A DNA stretch of 64,000 nt from contig CAKMRJ010005634.1 of the NCBI GenBank assembly GCA_928212115.1, positions 251,398,431 through 251,462,430 on the forward strand. The letters run 5' to 3'. The position numbers and the translations under genes were made by a program. Positions within the stretch are counted from its first letter, which is position 1. Each line of letters opens with the position of its first letter. The notes beneath the pieces were generated by a model. That model searched no databases and was not told where the DNA came from. It was given only the letters and a program-made list of their open reading frames with translations. The DNA is from Lactuca virosa (taxonomy: Eukaryota; Streptophyta; Magnoliopsida; Asterales; Asteraceae). Of this stretch, positions 10,814-22,051 are shown in pieces.

Positions 10814-12319
10814 AACGTTCTGGGGTGGAGTACGTCATGTATAGCATCACAACCAATGTATAGTAGCAATCATAGCAACACAACCATTACAGTGAATATT
10901 TAAAGGAAAAATGTTTACATCAGTTTGAAACTTTGTCCGAAACTTGTTTGAATTACATCAAATAGTTTGTAAAATATGAACATAAAACTCTTATTGCTCC
11001 AGCTTCTCAAAAATCCAGCAGGTACCTGTCTACTGATTTTCCTGAGATTACAAGCAGTTTGAAAGAATATCAGCATAAAGCTGGTGAGTTCATAAGCGGT
11101 AGTTTGTAATGAAAACTTGTTGATGAGCTTGTAAAAGTGTTTGTATAGTTTCAAGAAAATCCGATATTTTCTTTAATGAGAATGTAGTGTTTTCAATTCT
11201 GTATAAAACCATGAATGTTTGTTACTGAAAACTATAGTGATGTGCGAAAATAATACATCATGTGACTAGCTAATGCTAATCATGATGTACAAGTATTTCT
11301 TACGTGAAACCATTGTATGTTCAGTTCAGTTTGAAAACCCTGAAAGTTCTCCGGTTGTAGTGTGTATTAGTTCTATTTAGTATAAATAAAACTGTTGAAG
11401 AGTGACAGTTTGTAAACTAAGAGTGATTTTTACATATTGTGAGTCGTATAACCATACTTGATATGACTAGAGACCTTTACAACGTTCTTCAGGCGTCGAG
11501 TTAAATGACATCTGTACACCCCAGGCGTGCCCGCCAACCTAGTAGCTAGCAGTTTAGGTGTGGGATTGTCAGTCCTGAATAGATCTATTCACAAATCTCA
11601 CGCTCTCCCTCCAGGAGACTCTGGTTATACTATGAAAGGATTTATCCCTGTACACCTAAGGGTACAGTATTGAAGTAGCGCCTCACAGTGTCGTACAATC
11701 TAGTTTACATGTAGTGTAATAGCGTTCTACCATAGTGAAAATCCGTATGTATACCGTATGTAGTAATAATTACATTTATGAATACCATGATAAAGTAGTG
11801 ATGTAAACTATAAACTATTTCTGTCTTAGTGCATATGTTTAGTAGTGAAAGTTTATGTACTTGTTATGTTCATAAAATCCCAAACTATACTGATTATAGT
11901 TTGCATGTGTAATGTAGTGAATAACGTGTCCAGAAAACTATGCAATTTTAGTGAAAACGTCCCTTATGCTCAACACAGTACAAAAGGGTTAAAGTATGAG
12001 AATTGCATAAGTTTTATGTTATTGAAAGCATTCGTGTTTAGCTTGTACTCCCCCCTGAAAACATTAAAAACATGGAAAATGTAGGGGTATGAACTCACCT
12101 GCAGTAAGTAGTTTGGATGAAAGAGTGGTATAGGATGCTAGATGCCAAGTGGCTACTTGAGTGCACACACAACTCCTAATAAGAATACAAGGACACAAAT
12201 GAATATAATTAGTGTTTACACCACTAATCAAGTGAGTGAAGCATCTTATGGCTAGGAAACACTCATATAGAAGTGTTATGACCACAAAGGATTGCATCTA
12301 AGAAGTTTAAGGCCACACT

Positions 12320-12570
12320 ATTGTGTTTACGGCCAGGTGTTCACGGCCACCAGGGTTTACGGCCAGGTGTTCACGGCCACAAGAGTTTACGGCCATGAGT
12401 TCACGGCCACAAGAATTTACGGCCGTAAACTGATGATGATTTGTGCTCAAAAGGGTGTTTTTAAGGCCTTACAGTCCACAAGGAAGTGTTCAAGCCTTAA
12501 GTCCAAGCCTTAGGAAGAGTTACGACCCCATTTGCGCCTCTAATAAGGGTTTACGGCCAAGGGAGATGCT
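12320..12570. repeat. T2 LTR downstream repeat array (TTTACGGCC / TTCACGGCCA)
   Basis: About eight alternating copies of GTTTACGGCCA and GTTCACGGCCAC lie at 12327-12430, the last being TTTACGGCCGTAAAC. Further copies occur near 12549 and 12573. They lie downstream of the TATA box in the element's orientation. Confidence 0.85.
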
Positions 12571-12932
12571 CTTGGCCGTAAAATCACTTTGATCAGTGTT
12601 CTTGGACGAATTCAAGGTGCTAATCATGGTTTCACACTAGATAACAAGTATAAGGAAGTCATACTTACGATTTGAAGGCAAAGAAGGGTGTTTTCAGCCC
12701 AAAACACCTAAGTGTTCTTGATGTTCTTGAGAATCTTTGAAGATCTAGACTCAGAGATGAAATCCATGGGTGAAATCAATGATGATTCATGGAGAAGAGA
12801 AGTATTAACACTTAGATGGAAGGATTTACTTACATTATGAGAGTTTTTGCAGCAAAATCGTATGATTTCTTGAGAGAGTTTTCGAGTTCCAGACCTTAGA
12901 AAGGAAAGACTGTAGAAAATGGACCAAACATA

Positions 12933-12943
12933 CTACTTATAGG
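12933..12943 (-). promoter_or_regulatory. T2 LTR TATA box
   Basis: CCTATAAGTAG on the minus strand, directly downstream of the 12947-13046 palindrome array. Confidence 0.55.
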
Positions 12944-12946
12944 TGG

Positions 12947-13046
12947 AGTTTACGGCCATCAGAGTTTACGGCCAGCATGGGTTTACGACCACCATGAGTT
13001 TACGGCCGTAAACTCATGGGTCCTGACCGTAAACTCCTCACTTGAG
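12947..13046. repeat. T2 palindrome array upstream of TATA
   Basis: Copies of GTTTACGGCC, one of them a perfect 28-bp palindrome (12992-13019, core TTTACGGCCGTAAA), lie within about 110 bp upstream of the TATA box. Confidence 0.88.
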
Positions 13047-13224
13047 GGTTTATGGCTTGATTGATGTTTTGGAACTTTAGTTGACCCATTCTAACACTTG
13101 GTCCCTTGATGTACTAAGCTTAGAACGCTCAAACATACTCTAAACAGTGCAAGAAGTCAATAAAACAAGCTTAGCATTGATAAAGTTGACAAAATGTACA
13201 AGGTAGAAGTTCCGGGTTGTCACA

Positions 13225-13240
13225 TCATCCCCCCGTTAGA
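13225..13240 (-). promoter_or_regulatory. T2 polypurine tract
   Basis: On the minus strand TCTAACGGGGGGATGA abuts the LTR. The neighbouring 'CGGGACGAAATTCCC' block (13241-13256) is shared with T3 and G1. Confidence 0.85.
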
Positions 13241-13256
13241 GGGAATTTCGTCCCGA

Positions 13257-14565
13257 AATTCAAGGATAGAGTACAATCATGAATTTGGAAAGAGGTGAGG
13301 GTACTTCAGCCTCATTCAATCCTCGCGCTCCCAAGTGAATTCAGTACCTCGCTTGGTATTCCAGCGAACCTTCACTATCGGGATGCGACTCTGCTTCGTA
13401 CGCTTGACTTCCCGGTCCATGATTTCAACAGGTTCTTCCACAAAGTGTAGACTCTCGTCCAATTCGATCTCGTCGAGAGGAATCACAAGTGTCTCATCGG
13501 ACAGACATTTCTTGAGGTTCAACACATGGAAGATGGGATGGATGTTGCTGAGCTCTCGGGGTAACTGGAGTTTGTATGCTATGGGACTGATCCTAGCAAG
13601 GATCTCAAACGATCCAATGTATCTTGGATTCAGCTTTCCACGCTTTCCGAAGCGTATCATGCCTTTCCAGGGTGAGACCTTCAAAAGAATACGGTCACCA
13701 ACCTGGAATTCTAAGGGTTTTCATCTCTTATCAGCGTAGCTCTTTTGTCTATCTCTTGAGGCTTTCAGTCGTTCCCGGATTTGTACGATCTTTTCAGTCG
13801 CCTCTCGGATGATTTCAGGAGCAGTGAGAGTACTGTCGGGGACTTGACCCCTGGCTAGCTGCGTGTCACCCACCTCAGCCCAGCACAGAGGGGATCTGCA
13901 CTTACTGCCATAGAGGGCTTCAAACGGCGCAAACTTGATGCTGGTATGGTAGCTGTTGTTGTAGGAAAACTCGACTAGAGGAAGGTGAGCGTCCCATGAC
14001 GTGCCAAAATCAATGACACAGGCTCTCAACATATCTTCCAATGTCTGAATTGTTCTCTCACTCTGTCCATCCGTCTGTGGATGATAAGCCGTGCTCATGT
14101 CCAACTTAGTTCCAAGGGCCTTCTGTAGCGATTGCCAAAAATCTTGAGGTGAACCTGCTATCTCGGTCGGAGATAATGGATACAGGTACCCCATGAAGGC
14201 GAACTACTTCTCGGATGTAGATCTGCGTGAGTCTCTCCATTTTGAATTTTTCCTTGATTGGCAGGAAGTGGGCGGATTTTGTCAGCCGATCGACAATTAC
14301 CCAAATGGCGTCTTGCCCACTCGGAGATCTGGGTAACTTGGTGATAAAATCCATGGTTATCCTTTCCCACTTCCACTCAGGTATTTCCGGCTGCTGAAGT
14401 AAACCTGAGGGCTTTTGATACTCTACCTTCACCTTGGCGCAAGTCAAGCACTTACCCATGAAGGTAGCAATTTCTGATTTCATGATTGGCCACCAATAAA
14501 GTTGTTTGAGATCCAGATACATCTTATTTTAACCTGGGTGAACGGAGTATTTAGTCTTGTGAGCT
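13257..14565 (-). pseudogene. T2 integrase with chromodomain
   Basis: Core motifs are DFITKLP, SIISDRDSRFTSRF and TDGQSERTIQTLEDMLRA, then the GKLNPRYIGSFEIL region and a chromodomain-type tail (FVEEPVEIMDREVK, then IVKVRWNTKRGTEFTWERED) at about 13316-13460. A one-base insertion near 14130-14145 shifts the frame inside the core. A second break lies near 13700-13720, and TGA replaces a codon at the end of the chromodomain (about 13315). Confidence 0.9.
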
Positions 14566-15984
14566 TCATGCATGACAACCTCTTTGTACCCGCCGAACTT
14601 TGGGGTCCACATTTCGGTTCATAAAATAGTACACTCCGTCTCCCATGATCTCAAAGTTCTTGTCCATTCCCCGCAAGGCTTCATCCGCCACTTTCTCTGG
14701 TTTCAAGGCTTCCAGCTGAGCCTCTCTGATTTGCGCGGATAAATGGGAATGAATAGTCATCGTTAATGCTTTCACCATTCGCCCGGAATGCTCCTTCCGA
14801 CTGAGGGCATCTGCTACCACGTTGGTCTTGCCGGGATGGTAGCGAATTTCGCACTCGTAGTCACTGAGCAGCTCTACCCATCGCCGCTGTCTCATGTTTA
14901 ACTCCTTCTGATCAAAGATATGTTGCAAGCTCTTATGGTCGGTGAAAATAGTGCACTTGGTTCCGTAGAGGTACTGTCTCCAGATTTTTAACGCGAAGAC
15001 CACTGCTCCCAACTCTAGATCGTGAGTTGTGTAATTGACCTCGTGCGTTTTCAACTGCCTCGAGGCGTAGGCGATAACCTTTCCTCGTTGCATGAGCACA
15101 CAGCCTAGGCCCTGATTGGATGCATCACAGTAGACAATGTAGTCCTCCGTCCCTTCGGGCAGGGACAAGATAGGTGCGCTGCACAGGGCCCGCTTTAATG
15201 TTTGAAATGCAGTGTCTTGCTTGGCTTCCCAACTGAAGGTTACACCTGTCTGTGTCAGGGTAGTTAAAGGCTTAGCGATTCTGGAGAAGTTCTGGATGAA
15301 CCTGCGATAATAGCCCACGAGACCCAAGAATTGCCGGATTTCTGTGGGTGTCTTTGGTGCAGACCAATTCTCAATCGCTTTGATCTTTGAAGGTTCCACG
15401 TGCATTCCTTCCTTGCTAATCACGTGTCCAAGGAAATTTACCTTCCTGATCCAGAATTCGCACTTCGAAAATTTCGCGTATAGCTTTTCTGCCCTTAATG
15501 TTTCGAGTACCTGCCTCAAGTGTTGTTTATGATCATCTTCGCTCCGCGAATAAACAAGTATGTCGTCAATGAACACGATCACGAACTTGTCTAGGAAAGG
15601 GCAACACACCCGATTCATCAGGTCCATGAATACTGCCGGTGCGTTGGTCAGACCAAAGGGAATTACTACAAACTCGTAGTGTCCATAGCGAGTTCGGAAT
15701 GTTGTTTTAGGCACATCATTCTCATGAACCCGCAACTGATGGTATCCTGATCTTAGATCTATGTTCGAAAAATAGCTAGCTCCCGGAAGTTGGTCGAAGA
15801 GATCGTCGATCCTGGGTAAGGGATAACGGTTCTTGCTGGTCAGCTTATTCAGCTCTCGGTAGTCAATGCACATCCGAAAGGATCCATCTTTCTTTTTCAC
15901 GAATAAGATCGGAGCTCCCCAGGGTGAAGAACTCGGTCTTATAAATCCCTTGCTGATTAGCTCATTGAGCTGGCTGAATAGCTC
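14566..15984 (-). pseudogene. T2 reverse transcriptase and RNase H
   Basis: Shows KKKDGSFRMCIDYRELNKLT, NIDLRSGYHQ, the catalytic FIDDILVYS, then IVYCDASNQGLG, FTDHKSLQHI and NVVADALSRKE of RNase H. The open frame from 15900 to 14566 is unbroken (444 codons), making this the best-preserved enzyme module in T2. An in-frame TAA at about 15986, in place of the usual glutamine of an AEMQEL motif, separates it from the protease. Confidence 0.92.
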
Positions 15985-16662
15985 TTACATTTCTGCCGGT
16001 GCTAAACGATAAGGAGATTTAGCTACAGGAGTAGCTCCGGGGATTAAGTCGATACGAAACTCGACTTGGCGCTCGGGAGGGATTTCTGGGAGGTCTTCGG
16101 GGAAGACGTCAGGAAAGTTGCAGACTTCGGGGATGCTCTCGAGGTCTTTAACTTTTTGTGTCTCGTCGACAACATGAGCTAGAAATGCATGGCATTCCTT
16201 CCGCAGATATTTCTGGGCCTTGATGCATGAAATAATACGAAGGTTCGAGCTAGACTTATCTCTGTAAATCGTGAGGGCTTCACCAGAGGGAAGGTTGAGA
16301 CGAATAGCTTTCTCAAAACAAAGAATATCAGCACGATTTGAGCTCAACCAGTCCATGTCGATAATGACATCGAAACTCTTGATGGATACCGGCATAAGAT
16401 CGATGGGAAAGGAATAATTGTCTAGGGTAAGAGTACAGCCTAAGAATATGTCGTTAGCGTTCTCTTTCTTTCCGTTAGCCATCTCGACGGTGAACGTTTC
16501 GGTTAAAGGTTGGGATTTACATTTGATTAGATGTTTGAATGCATGGCTAACAAAACTCCTCTCCGCACTAGAATCGAAGAGAATGCATGCATAAGAGTTG
16601 TCAAGGAGGAACGTACCCGTAACAACGGTAGGATTAGTGACTGCTTCCTCCTGGACCATCAC
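15985..16662 (-). pseudogene. T2 aspartic protease
   Basis: Contains TVVTGTFLLDNSYACILFD followed by SSAERSFVS: the active-site Asp-Ser-Gly has become Asp-Ser-Ser, which should abolish activity. DMDWLSSNRADI and FPDVFPEDLPEIPPERQ follow. It is in the same frame as Gag, separated only by a TGA at about 16672, so it was originally one continuous Gag-Pol frame with no intron at this position. Confidence 0.88.
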
Positions 16663-16671
16663 CAGAACTCT

Positions 16672-17754
16672 TCATGTATTGCCACCAGTTGTTGCCTTGG
16701 GGCAGTTTCTCCTGAAGTGCCCAGCCTCTCCACATCCACAACAAGCTTGACCATCGCCCGCCCCAGGAGCCTGGTTGGTTGGTTGAACAGGTGTCTTGCA
16801 GTATCGAGCCGTGTGTCCATTCTTTCCACAGTTGTTGCATTTCAATTCACGGCATGGTCCGTGATGATGAAAGTTACACTTGTTGCACAGAGGTAGGTTT
16901 CCAGCATAGCCACCGGTAGGAGCTTGGGTGGTTGGAACAACAGTGGGAGCAGCAATAGGAGTAGTAGCAGCGTAAACTGCCACTGTTTGTTGCTTCTTGG
17001 AGGGCTCCTGCGAAGACTGACCCTTCCGTTTGTTACGAAAATTCTTCTTCTTCCCACCACTCTCCTTTTGTGGCTCGGAGACTGCTGCCACCTCATCCAG
17101 ATCGATTCCATGATCGATCAGAGTCTGTGCCAGATCCTTGGCGCTTTCAAATGTAATCGGTCTAGCAGCCAAGACATTCCCTCTGGTTGGTTGTGTCAGA
17201 TCACAAAATCTAGCAGTGTAGGCAGCGATGTCGGAACCCTTCATCTTCAAGTTCTAGAGTTAGTGTTCCAACTTCTACACTTCGCCCCTCGGGCAGTACT
17301 CCGCAAGCATGAGTTCCTTTAGTCTTTCCCAACCAATGACATTAGCCACTGGCAGGGTTAGGGTTTTGACTCGACCATTCCACCAGGTCAAGGCTCTGTC
17401 AGTGAAGGTGCAGGCGGCGAACTTCACCTTGTTGGCTTCGGAACAGGCACAAATTTCGAAGATGGATTCAATCTTCTCGAACCATCGAGTTAGAGCGATA
17501 ACACCTCCATTTCCGTCGAAGGGATTGGGTTTTGCGGTCATGAAGTCCTTGTAGGAACACTCCTTTTGATGCCCCTGACTTCCGTCTTGCCGTTGGGGTT
17601 CGGTTCCACCTCCATCCCCACTAGAGTTCACTTGGGCCATCGATGCGGTTACGGCGGCGGTAACTGCTGCCTGGAACGTGACTGGATCGAACTGAGGGGG
17701 TGGTGGTGGTGGAGTGTCGTCGTTTCTTCTGATGGGTCTTGGTCGGGGAGGCAT
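16672..17754 (-). pseudogene. T2 Gag
   Basis: Starts MPPRPRPIRRND at 17754. The capsid-type region includes FDGNGGVIALTRWFEKIESI and DRALTWWN. Two zinc knuckles end the protein: CNNCGKNGHTARYC and CGCGEAGHFRRNC. A further motif (CNKCNFHHHGPC) precedes them. Three in-frame stops at about 17250-17279 interrupt it. The first (TAG, C-to-T from CAG when compared with T3) and the third (TAG in place of a Trp codon) look like deamination-type changes; the second (TAA) cannot be assigned. Confidence 0.9.
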
Positions 17755-18315
17755 CTTGTTCTAGAGACAATCAGGAAAAGAGGATGGTAAGTCCTCGAGA
17801 TATATAAAACAAGATATATCTCATCCTGATAATAAAAGTATACTACCGAGCGATAGGTACAGAAAGGTTACTAACACAAGTAAGTTATTGCTTAAGAAGA
17901 AAGTGATATCAACACTTGGAGTGAATCTGTATACTAAATTTGGCTCTAGCTAAAATACTCCTATAGTATTTTATGTCGATTGTTTTTGTTCTTGGTAAGT
18001 TTTAGGTCTGCTGTAACACCACAGCCACTCCCAAGCACATGTTGGTCATGTCTCGAATGAATATAGTTGATCAGGCTATATTGACCCTAGACATGATTAC
18101 ATAACTGCCCAGGGTTAACCGCAGCGTCCCAACATCCAAATACTTTTGTTTCGTTCTATCTATGACTCTGTTTCTGTTATGTATGCATACTAGTATACTT
18201 ATTACAAAATACTTTATATTTCGAAAATATACTTTTAGTATAGAGCACTTAGGCCCCTTAGTGTTTATAGTTGTATACCACGTAAGGTTCGGTATACTAG
18301 TTCGCTATAAAGAAG
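17755..18315 (-). other. T2 5' leader
   Basis: Untranslated, about 560 nt. The block around 17955-18300 (including 'CTATAGTATTTTATGT') is also found in the T3 leader at 60795-61150. No ORF is supported. Confidence 0.65.
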
Positions 18316-18328
18316 GGCTCTGATACCA
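18316..18328 (-). promoter_or_regulatory. T2 primer-binding site (tRNA-iMet)
   Basis: TGGTATCAGAGCC on the minus strand, three bases inside the LTR. Confidence 0.93.
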
Positions 18329-18331
18329 ATC

Positions 18332-19778
18332 TGTCACACCCTAAAACCAGAATGGCGGAAACGTTTTGGGGTGGAGGACGTCATGTATAGCATCACAACC
18401 AATGTATAGTAGCAATCATAGCAACACAACCATTACAGTGAATATTTAAAGGAAAAATGTTTACATCAGTTTGAAACTTTGTCCGAAACTTGTTTGAATT
18501 ACATCAAATAGTTTGTAAAATATGAACATAAAACTCTTATTGCTCCAGCTTCTCAAAAATCCAGCAGGTACCTGTCTACTAATTTCCTGAGAATACAAGC
18601 AGTTTGAAAGAATATCAGCATAATGCTGGTGAGTTCATAAGCGGTAGTTTGTAATGAAAACTTGTTGATGAGCTTGTAAAAGTGTTTGTATAGTTTCAAG
18701 AAAATCCGATATTTTCTTTAATGAGAATGTAGTGTTTTTAATTCTGTATAAAACCATGAATGTTTGTTACTGAAAACTATAGTGATGTGCGAAAATAATA
18801 CTTCATGTGACTAGCTAATGCTAATCATGATGTACAAGTATTTCTTACGTGAAACCATTGTCTGTTCAGTTTTGTTTGAAAACCCTGAAAGTTCTCCGGT
18901 TGTAGTGTGTATTAGTTCTATTTAGTATAAATAAAACTGTTGAAGAGTGACAGTTTGTAAACTAAGAGTGATTTATACATATTGTGAGTCGTATAACCAT
19001 ACTTGATATGACTAGAGACCTTTACAACGTTCTTCAGGCGTCGAGTTAAATGACATCTGTACACCCCAGGCGTGCCCGCCAAACTGTAGCTAGCAGTTCA
19101 GGTGGGGGATTGTCAGTCCCGAATAGATCTATTCACAAATCTCACGCTCTCCCTCCAGGAGACTCTGGTTATACTATGAAAGGATTTATCCCTGTACACC
19201 TAAGGGTTCAGTATTGAAGTAGCGCCTCACAGTATCGTACAATCTAGTTTACATGTAGTGTAATAGCGTTCTACCATAGTGAAAATCTGTATGTATACCA
19301 TATGTAGTGATAATTACATTTATGAATACCATGATAAAGTAGTGATGTAAACTGTAAACTATTTCTGTCTTAGTGCATATGTTTAGTAGTGAAAGTTTTT
19401 GTACTTGTTATGTTCATAAAATCCCAAACTATACCGATTATAGTTTGCATGTGTAATGTAGTGAATAATGTGTCCAGAAAACTATGCAATTTTAGTGAAA
19501 ACGTCCCTTATGCTCAACACAGTACAAAAGGGTTAAAGTATGAGAATTGCATAAGTTTTATGTTATTGAAAGCATTCGTGTTTAGCTTGTACTCCCCCCC
19601 CCCTGAAAACATTAAAAACATGGAAAATGTAGGGGTATGAACTCACCTGCAGTGAGTAGTTTGGATGAAAGAGTGGTATAGGATGCTAGATGCCAAGTGG
19701 GTACTTGAGTGCACACACAGCTCCTAATAAGCATACAAGGACACAAATGAATATAATTAGTGTTTACACCACTAATCA
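18332..19778 (-). repeat. T2 5' LTR, truncated
   Basis: Matches the left T2 LTR from its TGTCACACCC end up to ACTAATCA, then similarity stops abruptly. About 990 bp of the LTR, including the TATA box and palindromes, is missing and is replaced by 19779-22046. This copy therefore lost its own promoter. Confidence 0.9.
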
Positions 19779-21000
19779 TAGTTCCTAGTTCGCTTAAAGT
19801 AATGTTCTGTTACCAACTGTGACATCCCCAAAATCACGGCCAGAAAAGACCGGTTTCATTTATGATTTTAAATAAAATCAGAGTAATCCTTTGATTAAAA
19901 GAGTTGCGGAATTTGTTCCCAAAACAATATATGAAAAGAATTTATCAAAGCATTTCATAAAGAAATGTATTTTTCATTATATAACAAAATCTCGGGATGT
20001 CATGTTCTGATACAGACCAAAAGCATAAATAATACAAAATAGACCTTGCAAAAAATACATATAACAACAGGTCTATAATCCAAAAATATCTTGACAATGT
20101 CATCCAACTTATGCCCTTGCGCCACTACTTGTAATACAAAGAAACTGAGTGGGTCAGGCTTGGGAGCCTGGTGAGCATATAGGGTTTTCAACCCATAATA
20201 AATAATTATGTTTAATTTCACCAACCAACAATAACTCGATTACCCATTCCCGTTATCCTCACTCTATGTCCCTAAAACAACAATTATTACAAGGGACCTA
20301 ATCTAGGATTTTCATCGGGACGGACATTACTGCAAAGGGGCTTCCTTAGCAATAGATGTCCTAAAGGCAACCATGAGGGGGATAGAGTACACCGGTGAAC
20401 ACATCGTTCACAACACCTACAGGTTATGAGCCTGCTAGTGTTCCACTGGACTGTCTAGAATGAGTCTGTGGTCGTCATCCATACTCCGCTAGATGACTAG
20501 ATCAACAACGACATCGAGGCCTCTCATCATTTTATTTCATCACACACCAACTGTCTACCCATGTTCTACCCAACATATTAGTAGATAAAATATATACATT
20601 TATATACAGCTTAAAACCTGTACAAAACATCCATTCAACAACTTGTTCAAATAAACAAAAAATATATAAACACATAGCACGTATTTTATAAAGAATACTT
20701 CATATCTATGTGTTAGAAGAAAACGAATATACACTCACTTGATAAGACAATGATCGGACAGCACCTCGTCTCTTAAAATAATCTTTTCCGATAAAACCGG
20801 GATGTTTTTCTTGAAAACCGGGTTTCTCGCGGGCAGAGTTTCGGCTCGAAAACTTCACTTCTCGGGATCCTCGGGGCTTCGGGACTTGCCTTGGGTCTCG
20901 AGAATAATACCGGGGCTTCAGGATAGTTCTGGCATGAAAAACAAGACAAAACGGGAGAGAGAATAGAAAAGGAGCAAAATGGCCGGCTGCCCTCGCATCC

Positions 21001-21010
21001 TTTATATAGG
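21001..21010 (-). promoter_or_regulatory. Type-B LTR TATA box
   Basis: CCTATATAAA on the minus strand, with the GCGTA-type inverted repeats about 15-150 bp upstream. Confidence 0.5.
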
Positions 21011-21023
21011 GGCAGAAGCCTCG

Positions 21024-21162
21024 CATTATGCTGGGCGTAATGCTCAGCTACGCGGGGCGTAGTGCTTCGAAATCGTCATCGCTTACTTCATCGGAGCACT
21101 CGAGTGCGAGGTGGGTCACGCTTCGGTGTACGCTGGGCGTACAGCTCTACGCTGGGCGTAGT
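21024..21162. repeat. Type-B LTR inverted-repeat array
   Basis: Four short imperfect palindromes: ATTATGCTGGGCGTAAT (21025-21041), CTACGCGGGGCGTAG (21048-21062), TACGCTGGGCGTA (21129-21141) and again at 21149-21161. Confidence 0.85.
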
Positions 21163-22051
21163 TCGGATAGGATCAGTGACTCCTTCGGATATTATCCGAA
21201 ATTCTTAATTAAATATATATTTTAATTATTTATAAAACTTCCGAAATTCATATCTTCCTCATACGAACTCCGTTTTCGACGTTCTCTATATCCACGCGCA
21301 GGTGAGACTACGCTCTACAACTTTCGTTTAGACTCCGTTGGCTAATTTTGAATTTATTTTTATTATATTATTTTTAGTAGGCCGGGACAGGAAAACTCCG
21401 TTATAAATCCATAACTTCTTCATCCGACGTCCGTTTTCGTCTGTCTTTTTACCGTTGCACTACTAATGACGAGATCTTCGATTCTCGTTTAGATTGTTTC
21501 GGCTAAAAATCACTCGATCTCAAAATCGAACTTCAGGCTGCATACTGCTAAGCTGAAACTTAGAAAAATCATAACTTCCTCATACGAAGTCAGATTTAGA
21601 CGTTCTTTTTATGCATGCTCTCGGTTCAACGTATTCTACAACTTCCGTTTATATCACTAAGGCTAGATATCGCTCTATCTTAAATTCATATTTTACGTCA
21701 TTGAGCGTCGTGCCGTTTCCGTCGCGAAACTTCGACATGTCATAACTTCTTCGTTATAACTCGGATTTCAGCATTCTTTATATATTCGGAAACCTTGCCA
21801 CGACCACTACAACTTCCTTCATAGATATCGAGCTTATCTAATATTTTATTTTTACGCTTATTTTTATTCTTAATCCAAATTAAGCCACACAATTAAGCAA
21901 TTAAGCATAAAACACATAATACTCAAATAATACATTCTTATTATTTCAAAATGGGTTGCAAAGGTTAACCAGACTATTACAACAACATTAATGTCTAGCC
22001 CAGACACACAGGCGTTACAACAAGGGAGAAGTTCCGGGTTGTCACAACTTC

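Larger units (their letters stand above)
10819..13224 (-). repeat. T2 3' LTR, main part
   Basis: Continues from 2084 and ends CCGGGTTGTCACA beside the T2 polypurine tract. With 2052-2084 the intact LTR is about 2.44 kb. From 10819 to about 12233 it matches 18365-19778. The remaining ~990 bp has no partner at the other end of T2. It holds repeats of TTTACGGCC and TTCACGGCCA and a TATA box near 12933. Several open frames inside it also occur in the other LTR and look fortuitous. Confidence 0.93.
2052..22046 (-). mobile_element. T2: Ty3/gypsy chromovirus (Tekay-like), with T1 nested in its 3' LTR
   Basis: The TSD is ACTTC (2047-2051 and 22047-22051), and the G1 LTR reads through when T2 is removed. 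Order on the minus strand: chimeric 5' LTR region (22046-18332), PBS, gag, protease, RT-RNase H, integrase with chromodomain, polypurine tract, 3' LTR (13224-10819 plus 2084-2052). The two copies of the T2 LTR differ by roughly 2 percent in the stretch compared by eye. The coding region has several nonsense mutations and at least one frameshift, so this copy is dead. The right end carries a second, different LTR (see 19818-22046). Confidence 0.9.
19779..22046 (-). mobile_element. Second, unrelated LTR (type B) with PBS-like leader, fused to the T2 5' end
   Basis: On the minus strand the LTR runs from 22046 to 19818 (2229 bp, TGTGACATCCCC ... GGGTTGTCACA in plus orientation). It is followed by a decayed PBS (19803-19815) and 24 nt of leader, then the truncated T2 LTR. 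It has a TATA box (CCTATATAAA, 21001-21010). Upstream are inverted repeats of the type TACGC-TGG-GCGTA at 21025-21161. ACTTC directly follows it, matching the left flank of T2. Only the last ~19 bp resemble the T2 LTR. Confidence 0.8.

Noticed and set aside
12292..12513. Open frame with TATRVYGQVF repeats
   Set aside because: Product of the TTTACGGCC repeat array in the T2 LTR.
19818..22046. Type-B LTR as a solo LTR
   Set aside because: Its own flanks do not match (CCAAC versus ACTTC), and a PBS-like sequence and leader remain attached. The TSD pairs with the left end of T2 instead.
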